This document shows, piece after piece, positions 1 to 9,207 of a stretch of DNA of 64,000 nt (positions within the stretch are counted from its first letter, which is position 1; every line of letters starts with the position of its first letter). The position numbers and the translations under genes are program-made. The DNA lies in the NCBI GenBank assembly GCA_019044685.2, contig JAGTXX020000012.1:62001-126000 (forward strand). Reading direction: 5' to 3'. This DNA comes from Nannochloris sp. 'desiccata'. Taxonomy: Eukaryota > Chlorophyta > Trebouxiophyceae > Chlorellales > Chlorellaceae. The notes below the pieces were generated by a model, which saw only the letters and a list, made by a program, of their open reading frames with translations, was not told the origin of the DNA and ran no database searches.

Positions 1-2690
1 ATCGCGTCCTCACTCGCGCTTTGGGCTCCCGCCTCGGTGCCGTCCTCCCGACAATCATCGATCCGGTGCAAACGGCGTTCTTAAGAGGGCGGCACATAGG
101 AGATACGGCTATGCTAATGCAGTTCCTTCCCGCTTGGCTCCAGCAGCATCATCGCTCTGCTCTCATGGTCTTTTGTGATTTCCGCAAAGCATACGACACC
201 CTCGATCGCAACTTCTTGTCTGCTTTAGCCCTCAAAATGGGACTTGGTGAAGATTTTGTTTCGTGGATGAAGCTATTGCTTACTGACACTCGCTCTGCTG
301 CCATTATTGATGGCTATCTCTCTGATTATCGTCTTCTTCTCGCTGGAGCCAGACAGGGCTGTCCGCTCTCTCCGCCGCTCTACCTCCTAGTTGCTCAAGC
401 AGCTTTGATGTGGCTGAGAGAGAAAGGCTTTGGTGTCGAGATTGATGATGAGACTCTTACTGCATTACAACACGCTGATGACACCAAAGTGTTGCTGAAT
501 GGCCCTGAAGACATCCCTGCCTTCCTCGATGCTATGACCATTTTTGCCCAAGCCTCTGGCCAGCACTTGCAGCCTGCCAAGACACGTCTTCTCTTCCTAG
601 GCACTCCTCCAGAGCAGCCTCTACCTGAGTCTATTCACGGTTTGCCAGTAGTCTCTTCTGTCACAGCGTTGGGCTTGACATTCTCTCAATTCACGGGAGC
701 GATCTCGGTGGACTGGGTGGAGTTGCTAACGCGAGTGCACTCTAAAGTGGATATGATTGTTAAATGCAAACTCTCTTCCTTTGGCAGAGCATTTGCTATC
801 AATAGCTATGCCCTTTCCAAGATTTTATACTTTGCTCAATTCACTGGGTTGCCTGAGGGTCGTGACCTCCACTACCTTGAGCGGCTGCTTCCTGCAGCTG
901 TAGATCGCGATATCTGCCTCCGGCTACCCCCATGGATCTCTACCTCATCGGGTCCCAGCCAAAGAAGGTTTTCAGGAATCTCCAGAGCTCTGATGCCTGC
1001 TCACCCTCGCTTTGGTGGTCTTGGACTGCTTCCGCTGCCTGAGCACGTCAACTCTAGAATAGCTTGGTGGGCCTTGCGCCTGATTACTGGTTCTGCCACT
1101 ACACCATGGATACGCGTAGCTCGATCTGTTCTCTCGCACCTTCTATCCACAGTCAAAAGCGATCCTGGACAATATGGTGTCGCTGTGCCTTTCCCATGTC
1201 CTCAGCTGGTCCTGTTGACTCGCCCTGCCACTAGCCTCGCTGCTCATCTAGGTGTCGCAGAGGTTCCTGTTGTTCTTGAGAGATTGTGCTCTGCGCTCAG
1301 AGCTTTACCGCGTCCTTCAATCGTTGCTCCAGTGCCAGCTGGTCCTTGGTGTGCTGCTCTCCCTCTCTGGAGTAACCCTTTGTTGTTGGATAACGGAGCC
1401 GTCGCCTTGGAGCACAGCCAACGATGCCCTAATCTTGGGACTATTGCCTGCCCTGCTATTATTACTTTCGGAGGTTTGCTGCGCCTAAGATTGGATCTGG
1501 AGACTTGGGCTCCTGGTCAATATGAGCAGCGAAGGCAGTTTCTGAAATTCCCTGGCCAACATGGCATCCTCTCTCCCATTTCTCCACATGTAGCTGCTAC
1601 TACTCGCTCTCTTTCTGATCTCAAGTTATACGTCGATGTAGCAATACACCATGTGTGTACTCTTCTTCCTGAAGGATGGCTGGAAGCTGCTCAGGGCACC
1701 CCTCTCCAGCCCATCACTACTGTTACGCCGCCAGTTGTTTTATACGACGGCTCCACTGTAGAGATGGCTGGTGCATCCACAACAGCTGCTGCTATTGCTG
1801 AAGCATCTTCTACATCTGCTGCTGCTGCCGAAATGCTGATTTCTTGCATGGGATGGAGGATTGGCCGCCGCACTATTAACTTGGCATCTTTCCAAGTGAA
1901 AGTTGGCACTATCCTCCAACTTGCTAGTCGCCCCGCTCCTCAGGTAGCACCTATGAGCTCCTTCTCGGTACTGGTATCTCCCACTACTGAGCCTTCTCCA
2001 GAATGCTGTACAACGCCTGCTCTCCAGAATGTGGTCTCGCCCCTGTGATGGCCGCAGCCTTGAAGTGCTTTGGCGGTTGGTTCTTAATGGCATTCCTACT
2101 GCTGACAGCCTCCCTCTTCTACAGTCACGCCAGTGCGGACTTGCAATTGGACCTACCCGTATCCATCTCTATCACCAGTGTGCTATTGTACAGCCAACAT
2201 GGCTCGCGGTGCAACAGCAATTGTGTGATGACTTTTCTATTCCAACACCTGGGTTGCTGCAGCGCCGTCATATTTGGATGGGTATTAGGCCACACCCTAG
2301 GCTTCATCAAGGTATTTGGGACATTGTAGCAATCAAATTACTTGCTCCCTGCGAATCAGGGCGCAAGAATTGGTTTGACCGGGTTCTTAAACTTCAACTT
2401 CAGCATGTTACTGTTTCAGCTGCTCGTCGCAGAGGCGGCGGTAGAGGTCGTGCTCGCTCCTCTCGTACTACTGGCTCTATCCACCGTCCTATGGCTCCTG
2501 GACCTGCAATGATAGCTTCAGTCAGTCAAGTTGTCTTGGCTGAATTCTGGTCTGGCCTTACTGAAATTGCTTCTCTTGGTGTCTTACCGCCTGCTTGGTT
2601 ACAGGTGGTTCCCCTCAACCACCCCTTTTTGCACCCTGATAGTACTAGATCTCATTGGGTCGTCTCTTCTTCAATCAATCAATCAATCAA
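1..2690 (+). mobile_element. 3' part of a non-LTR (L1-like) retrotransposon, frameshifted
   Basis: The reverse transcriptase reading frame is already open at the window edge and runs to a stop at 2048. The order is that of a LINE RT: a TAFLRGR block, a CDFRKAYDTLDR block with the first catalytic Asp, a GARQGCPLSP block, and QHADDTKV at about 469-492 as the catalytic box (normally YADD or FADD). After 2048 the similarity moves to another frame. That frame reads LWRLVLNGIPTADSL and then a Cys/His cluster (QCG...H.YHQC) typical of the zinc knuckle at LINE C-termini. The element is therefore broken near 2030-2048, or needs a programmed shift. It ends in five TCAA units (2671-2690), a simple-repeat tail as many LINEs have. 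The frame stays open to 2832, but past the tail this is probably chance. The 5' end lies outside the window. Confidence 0.88.
2671..2690 (+). repeat. (TCAA)5 tail of the LINE
   Basis: Five perfect TCAA units sit just where protein similarity ends. They are read as the 3' simple-repeat tail made during target-primed reverse transcription, and so mark the downstream end of the element. Confidence 0.7.
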
Positions 2691-2832
2691 TTACAGTTTA
2701 TCCTCCGATATAGTGGCAACAGAGGCACGAATCAGAGTCTGCCTAAGTGCAGCAGAGACCCATCTATATAATTTAACTAAAAATAAAGCACAGAAAAGTA
2801 ACTTTGCTAAAACTAAAAAAGAAACGAAATGA

Positions 2833-3663
2833 TCAATAGATGACCCCACTAAGTGTAAATAGATGCTTCAAGATTGAAAAACCTTGCTAATTATCTAAGG
2901 AATGATAAATAAATACTGTTTCGAGCGAAAAGAAGAGATAGATATCGAAGTAATAGAGACAAAACAGAGGGGGTAAAGAATGAATAAAGAGGATCCAGAA
3001 AAGAAAGCTTTGGAAAGTGTGGCGCCCGCAGAAGCCAAAAAGGGAAGGGAAAAGTAGTGGAAAAGAAAATCTTATGAATAAATAGTGTTCAGACTCTTTT
3101 TTCTCTTTCTTTCCTTCCATTCATCATTTTACATGATTAGTTAAGTTCTCAGCAAGGTGTGGGGCTTCATTGTCGATGACGGCTGTGGGTTAGAGGTCAT
3201 GTCTGGTGGCGTTTTGCGATCCCCTGGGACACCGGTGTCCTTTGGCTTATAGTATCGATGTGCAGTTCCCTTCTTCTCCTTGTTTTCCATCCTCCTTTTC
3301 CCATTTTGATGCTGCTCTCTCCTTATCTATACATTTCTGGTCCATTGACGTTGTCTCGTTGACGGCGGCAGCTCACCGGTGAGGTGGGTCGGGCTATATG
3401 TAAAAATCTCAGCTCAGCTCAGCTCAGAGAGGCATTATTGAGACAGGAAGCCGTCAACTTTGTTGTATAGCTTCCGCTGAACCTGTCCAGGATCTGCCAG
3501 AAGGCAACGCGCGCGCAAAACGTTTTTGAAAAACAATTTTCTGACGATCATTTACTTGATCGAAAAAGCAAATCGCTATTTAACGTGTTTAGCCTTGCCA
3601 AACGGATGTAAAATAGCTATTTATGATGGTATCGGAGCTAAATATCACATCGCAGCGGCAATA
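2833..3663. other. Intergenic stretch, no gene seen
   Basis: AT-rich sequence between the LINE tail and the decayed ORF. The only structure seen is a short CTCAG run (four units, about 3408-3427). A purine-rich stretch at 2887-3120 leaves an open frame on the minus strand, but its product is low complexity and not credible. Confidence 0.6.
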
Positions 3664-3668
3664 ATGCA

Positions 3669-5107
3669 ATGGATGAGGAGTTATTTTCCCAACTGACTGT
3701 TGAAATCGATGGATCTGAACTCAAATCCAAGACCTATTTTAACCCTGCAAAGGATGGAAAAGAAGCTCCTATCTGTAATGAATATGATCTGTATTCCGAG
3801 CGAGCAGTGGAGCTCAGGGTTGCAATTAAGGATTTGGCCTGGCCCCAAATCCCGGCTATTTTTGAGCCGATCTGCAGCTCCCGGCCATTTTTCTATAATT
3901 TCAATTGTGCGTTATATTACATATTTTTCTGTTTTCCCTCCATAGAGAAGAGTTTTCGCTGTATGAGTCAGCAAATCTGAGATGATTACTTAGTAAAAGA
4001 AACAACAAAGCTTGATCTCTCAAGCGTCCGCGCCTCTACGGTCCCTCAGCTCCCACCAATGCTCAAAAGCCTCCTGATAGGGGAAATTTTGCACGTTATA
4101 CGGCGAGGCTGCAAGCCGCATGCACGTGTTCAAGTGAGTTTCTCCCATTCTGTTCCTCAATGCCGTCAAGTCCAAGCTCATAGTGAATAAATGGGTCCAG
4201 AAATGAATTCTGTATGCGTATGTAAGCAAAATTTGTTGTATTTACAAATAGAATTTCAAATTTTATGTTCTGAAGTTCGGCTATTTTTGGCTGTTGTGGC
4301 CTCGGTCCCGGCCAAAATCCCGGCTATTTTTACCTTCTGAAATCCTTCCGGCTATTTTTTTGGGGCCGAAATGGCCGAATAGCCGGCTAAGTGCAACCCT
4401 GGTGGAGCTGTTTCGCAAAACCTTAAACCCCAACCGCCGGGCATCGAACCTCGAGTCGACACGGCCACCTCAAGGCAAATTTACTACTCAAGATCTTGGC
4501 CAAGTTTGCAAAGCAGGGCGCCAAGATCAAGCCGTCCATTACAGAACTCTTTATCAATATCAATTCGTGGTGGCCCGAAGATCCCTCGTGATGTCCTGGC
4601 TAGTGCTCTTTCCTCAACAGGGGCTACTCTATGCTCTACGTAGGATATACCTGCCGCAGTGCAAGGTGATGGCCTGTATACAGTCTCTATGGACGTTAGC
4701 TTGGCTATTAGCAAAGGTTACAAGCCCCCTAGAGCCATCAAAGTTGCTGGCAAATTTATTCCCTTCTTTGTGGTGGTTCCAGTTGATCCTACGAGCACTG
4801 CTAACCCCTCAAGTTGTTCATACGCCCCTGCTGCTGCCGAACCTGGCACCGCCGGCCATCGCGCCGACTACAAGCATCAAGCTTCAGTTGCTATTGAAAT
4901 TATCCGAGCTCAGGAGCTCACTGGAGAGCGCCACGATAGGACCCCTGCTGTAGCTATGCCGATAATGAAGCCGATAAATAACCAGGTTAGAACCATTTTT
5001 TTACGCACGGCTTCGTCCACTGCTATCTGCCGATGGCTGCGGGACTATCTATGGCTGAATTACGATACCTTGAGCCTAGCTTTAAACTGTTACAACTTAT
5101 TTAATTG
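3669..5107 (+). pseudogene. Decayed ORF of unknown family, split by a hAT element
   Basis: An ATG at 3669 opens a frame (MDEELFSQLTVEIDG...) that reaches the hAT insertion at 3815. Removing the element and one copy of the 8-bp duplication restores a continuous frame: ...SERAVEL joins LFRKTLNPNRR. The signal then shifts frame near 4440-4460 (HGHLKANLLLKIL...WWPEDPS, then a stop) and again before 4641-4980 (GDGLYTVSMDVSLAI...GKFIPFFVVVPVD). At least two frameshifts and a stop therefore disable it, in addition to the insertion. I do not recognise the protein. It could be a retroelement ORF1/gag-like reading frame or a host gene relic. The regular amino-acid composition of each segment supports former coding. 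Confidence 0.55.
3815..4401. mobile_element. Non-autonomous hAT-type DNA transposon (587 bp)
   Basis: The ends are inverted. The left end begins CAGGGTTGCAATTA and the right end, read on the other strand, begins CAGGGTTGCACTTA (13 of 14 match). The 8 bases before 3815 and the 8 bases after 4401 are both GTGGAGCT, a perfect 8-bp target-site duplication, which is the hAT hallmark together with CAGGG-type termini. Inside, CCGGCTATTTTT-like motifs recur near both ends (about 3861, 4277, 4316, 4346 and inverted near 4375), as expected for subterminal transposase-binding repeats. No transposase frame fits in 587 bp, so it would need a hAT transposase supplied from elsewhere. Confidence 0.85.
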
Positions 5108-5202
5108 ATAGCACGGGCATCCGTATAAAGAATTGCCCGCCAAGAAAAATAAAATGAATCTAAAGATCAATTAAGGATTAACCTCTTGATGAATAACCTC
5201 AT

Positions 5203-5868
5203 ATGAGCAGCAGCCCTCCAAATCCATCCGTAGTTATCGTAATGGGTGTATCTGGATGCGGTAAAAGGTAACGGTTACTAGGGGTAACGCAAATTTGTCT
5301 GAAAACTTAATATATTCATTTTCACTGTCGTCGGCTAACATCAATCGTTCATCACCCTGAAAAGAAAAATACCTATCTATTCTGCAGCACGGTCGCCTCT
5401 TTAGTAGCCCAGCGTTTACGCTGCCCATTTATTGAAGGAGATCGATACCATTCTGAAGAAAACATTGCCAAGATGCGGAGTGGTCAGCCACTCAGTGACA
5501 ACGATAGAGCCGACTGGCTCACTACCCTCGCCTCAATAATTCACACCAGTAGTAACCCTCCTCAATTTTTGGTTTTATCGTGTTCAGCACTAAAACCAGA
5601 ATACCGAAATACATTATCCAGTACTACATCGCCTGGTACGGTCGGATTTGTACTCTTAGAGCCAACAAAACGAGAATTACAATGGAGACTAGGACATCGG
5701 CAAAGTCATTTTATGCCTTCAAGTCTATTAGATTCTCAACTACAAACTCTTAGCTATTGTGAAAGTGAGTTATTCATGCATTTGAAACCAAAAAACGCCG
5801 ATGAATTGATGGCACCAGCAGAGGAACTCGCTTCAATGGTCGTTAACAAGCTATTGTTACCACATTAA
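5203..5868 (+). CDS. Gluconokinase
   Basis: Phosphorylates D-gluconate to 6-phosphogluconate with ATP, feeding the pentose phosphate route. There are two exons, 5203-5267 and 5388-5868. The intron splits the Walker A serine codon and has GT/AG ends. The product is 181 aa, close to the roughly 175 aa of bacterial GntK. P-loop GVSGCGKST lies at residues 15-23, followed by the family blocks FIEGDRYHSEENIAKM, SGQPL, and later LSCSALKPEYR and QSHFMPSSLLDSQ. No organelle leader is visible, so it is probably cytosolic. The gene lies between the decayed ORF and a convergent plastid-protein gene, with a 47-bp gap to the stop of the latter. Family assignment is firm. Confidence 0.92.
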
Positions 5869-5915
5869 TTATTTTCTATCAAGTACAATTTTCTTTTCAA
5901 TGTGACGTCCTCATC

Positions 5916-6815
5916 TTAATTCTTAAACGGCTTGACCCATTCTTTTTGAAATGCAAATTCTAAAGCTACAGATGCAAATGCAAATAACAACATAGACTCC
6001 CCCATTGCCGCTGCAGCCAGGCCCAATGTATCAATCAAATCTCCGCCATTTTCAACAGTCGTACTATTCTTCAAAGCAGCTAAGATAATTTGCGAAGCTT
6101 GGCCGATACCACGCACCAGACCAAATGCAGCAACCACGCCCCCTTTTAACTGTGAATTATTCAAATCTTGGCGCAAAGCGTATCGGTACACCAATCCAAA
6201 TAGAAAGGCAGAAGCTCCAGCTCCCCCTAGAGAGAACAGCGCACCCAGTGGTGTGGTCGATGTAGAAAATGAGCTAATAATCAACGGTAAACTACTTGCT
6301 GCTCCACCCACAGCAGCTGCAACTCCAGCTTTTGCCGTTTCCACTCGTTCAGTTTCCTTTTCAGCTTCTGCAGCAGCAGATTCTCTAATGACTGTAGCTG
6401 ACTGTGCTTCGAGTTCCGCTGCTTTTAACAATAATTCTGCTGCTTTAGCTTCTGCCTCTGCAATCATATTTTTAGCTGATTCATTTGCACGACGCTCTCG
6501 CAGTTTAGCAGATGCTGCATCAGATCCTTGCGCATCCGATAAAGCTTGAGCTAAACGTGCTTGTTCCATTTGCAGTTCGGCAACACGACGGGCGGCGTCG
6601 CTGACTCTTTCAACTTGTTGCTGTGCTTCTGGATCGTTGCTGAGTAGTTGTTGAATCATTTCTTCGGCTGAAAGCTCAGTATTATTGTCTTCTTGAGGGG
6701 TAGCTCGGGGTGCGATAAATAGGGGACGCTTGGGTAAAGCCATCTGCATGGCATGGATGCGCAAGCAAGTGGGCAAAGATGCGGGTGCCCGCATACAGAA
6801 AGCTTTCAGATGCAT
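5916..6815 (-). CDS. Plastid coiled-coil membrane protein, function unknown
   Basis: Single exon of 299 aa, starting at the first ATG of the open frame. Residues 1 to about 37 are basic and Ser/Arg-rich (..KRPLFIAPRA), like a plastid transit peptide. A Glu/Ala-rich coiled coil follows from about residue 45 to 160 (AEEMIQQLL...AEAEKETERVETAKAG). After it come two or three hydrophobic segments (VGGAASSLPLIISSF; GALFSLGGAGASAFLFGLVYR; a C-terminal SMLLFAFASVALEFAF). A Gly-rich stretch ending in QASQIILAALKN sits between them. The layout suggests an envelope or thylakoid protein with a stromal coil, similar to uncharacterised plant proteins. No catalytic motif is visible and I assign no reaction. 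Confidence 0.7.
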   Translation of the reverse strand: MHLKAFCMRAPASLPTCLRIHAMQMALPKRPLFIAPRATPQEDNNTELSAEEMIQQLLSNDPEAQQQVERVSDAARRVAELQMEQARLAQALSDAQGSDAASAKLRERRANESAKNMIAEAEAKAAELLLKAAELEAQSATVIRESAAAEAEKETERVETAKAGVAAAVGGAASSLPLIISSFSTSTTPLGALFSLGGAGASAFLFGLVYRYALRQDLNNSQLKGGVVAAFGLVRGIGQASQIILAALKNSTTVENGGDLIDTLGLAAAAMGESMLLFAFASVALEFAFQKEWVKPFKN

Positions 6816-7046
6816 TTTGAAAAATCTTGGGATTACGATTGAATAGCCAATTGGACGCAATTGGGAATTTTGATAGCGTGCTGGGTTCGCCTTGCAATTA
6901 CTACAGTATTCGATTTTTCTGCCACTCGCTTTTTACTAAATGTATCAGGTTTCTCCTCGCATAAATGCAATATTATTTTTGAATATTAAAATCTCAGCTC
7001 GTATATTCCTCCTTAATTACTGTTTAATTGCATTATTATTCAAACC

Positions 7047-8971
7047 ATGGCTGATCAAACTCAAGCAAAGGCCTCTGTGCCAGTATCCATGCTAAGCGGC
7101 TTCCTCGGCGCAGGTGCGTTGTTGTTTGTTAAACTTCTGCACAAATGCTTCAGAGATTTGTGGTCTGAAATTGCTGCTGAGCTGTGTTTCCAAAATCTTC
7201 AATTTTTGAAAATCAACCATTTCCACTTGATTTACCGCAGGCAAGACGACCCTCCTCCGCCATATCCTCCAGAACACTGAGCTAAAGATCGGATGTATCG
7301 TAAATGACGTCGCCAGCGTCAATATTGACGCCAAGCTTATCAGGTAAGAGCATCAAAACTACCACCCATCCCCAGAAACTTCTTTTTTAACTTAACGTGC
7401 CTTGCTGACTTTAACACTCGTGTTTTGTTCACAGAAATGATCACCGTCAACGGGATCCTAGCAAACCTGCTTCCACCGCTGATCTTACTGATACCATCGA
7501 GCTTGCCAATGGGTGTGCATGTAAGTTGCTCTTCTTTTGGACTCTTACATTTTCTCCCAGCTTTTGCCCACTCGTCCTTCGTCGTTAAATATTCCATACA
7601 GGCTGCAGCATTGCTGATGAGTTGTTTGATTCTTTCGAAAATCTCCTCAAAGTCGCTGAACGTCGTGGCATCACCTATGATCGCATCGTCCTTGAAAATT
7701 CAGGAGTAGCCGAACCTCAAAACATCGTTGATCAATTCAACGAAGCGTGCGCTCTCGGTCACCCACTCACCCGTAGAATCCATCTCGACACCATGATCAC
7801 TGTTGTTGATTCTGCCACTTTCATCAAAGACTACTCCTCCCGGGCACCGATTGCCGGTCGTCCTGAATTGGGTGAAGGTGGTGGCATGCGTCCTGTAGTT
7901 GATTTGTTGGTTGAACAGGTAGAATGTGCTGATTTCATTGTTTTGAATAAGATAGATTTGCTTGATGAGCCGACATTGGATAGTTTAGGTGCTATTGTGA
8001 GTTCATTGAACCCTCTTGCTCGTATCGTGAGAGCGGCACATGGTGAGGTGCCTGTTGCTGATGTGTTGGGCCCTGAATCGATTGGATTAGTAGCAAAATT
8101 AAATGTAGAAGGGCAACACCGTGGAGCTGTAGCCGCTGCTAGAAGCTTGGAGCAAGAAGAACACGAAGATAAAGTGGAAAGAGACACAGAACACGACCAT
8201 CACGACCATGAGGATGGAGGCTGCACTAAATGTGATGAAGAAGGCCACGATCATGCTCACCATGAGCACCATAAGCATGAGAAGGAGGCCACGGGCCATG
8301 CTGAGCATGCACACGGCCATGAACACAAGCATGCTGACCACGCACACGGCCATGAACACAAGCACGAACACCACCACCACAAAAAAACTAAAAAAGAACG
8401 CCAAACAACCACGGCAGCAGCTCGTTTTGGTATTCTTTCCTTTGTCTACCTCCGTCGTCGTCCTTTCCACCCTCAACGCTTGAAAGATCTTGTCTTAAGA
8501 TGGATGCCAGTCAGTCTGAACAAAACATTAGACGCTGGAAAAGGGGAAGCAGCTGCCCCCGAAGCTGAAGCATCGCCTATTCGTACTGTACTTCGTTCTA
8601 AAGGTTTTATGTGGCTGTCCAACGGGCACACTACTGCATATTACTGGTCCCACGCAGGACAGCATTTCGAAATTCGTGATGAAGGGGAATGGTGGACTGC
8701 TGTACCTGATGAAGACTGGCCACAGCACCCTGCTCAGCGTGCTACGGTCCTTGCTGACTTTGACCCTCAAGGCGTGTGGGGTGATCGCCGGCAAGAGATT
8801 GTATTTATCGGTGCTGGCATGGATAAAGAAGCGATTTGTGCACAATTAGATGCTGCATTGTTGACTGATAATGAGATGGAGCAGTATAAACAGCAATATA
8901 AAGATCAGATGGATCCGCCTCACCCTGGAGCAATGGAAGCAGCAGCAGCAGGAGATCATCACCACCATTAA
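7047..8971 (+). CDS. CobW/COG0523-family metal GTPase with His-rich insert
   Basis: G3E-family GTPases of this type deliver metals such as zinc to client enzymes. Four exons are deduced: 7047-7113, 7241-7343, 7435-7520 and 7602-8971 (541 aa). All junctions have GT/AG ends and keep the frame. Walker A SGFLGAGKTT is at residues 17-26 and is interrupted by the first intron. The metal-binding CxCC motif (GCACC) is at 83-87, and NKIDLLDE is near 200. Between the GTPase and CobW C-terminal domains lies a roughly 65-residue tract (about 282-347) very rich in His, Asp and Glu. The protein ends in DHHHH. The C-terminal domain keeps the [10 protein letters not shown] and [11 protein letters not shown] blocks. 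No clear targeting peptide is seen, so it is probably cytosolic. Confidence 0.93.
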
Positions 8972-9207
8972 GTTTGATAAGTCAATAATTAAGACTAATT
9001 TACATCTGTTCAATTGGTTGATATTACTAATACAACCGTTTTGCGTGTTTCTTCTTTTAGAGAGAGCAGACTGGGTGTTTATTTTGCTAATTTCTCTTTC
9101 ATTTTTGCTTTGTACCATTGAAAAAAATTCTGATGTGGAAGACAAATTGTAATTATATAGACCAACAAGAAGTCACAGACAAAATAATAGTACTACGCTT
9201 GTTTGAT

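Noticed and set aside
2887..3120. Minus-strand open frame of 77 codons
   Set aside because: The product is low complexity (Phe, Leu, Ser from a purine-rich plus strand) with no family resemblance.
4020..4229. Minus-strand frame inside the hAT element
   Set aside because: Too short for a transposase, no known motif, and inside a non-autonomous element.
4435..4460. B-box-like GGTTCGATGCC on the minus strand
   Set aside because: The flanking bases do not form a T stem, and the place lies in former coding sequence.
8208..8483. Met/Thr-rich frame over the His-rich part of CobW
   Set aside because: It is a shifted reading of the CAC/CAT repeat, while the CobW frame continues on both sides.
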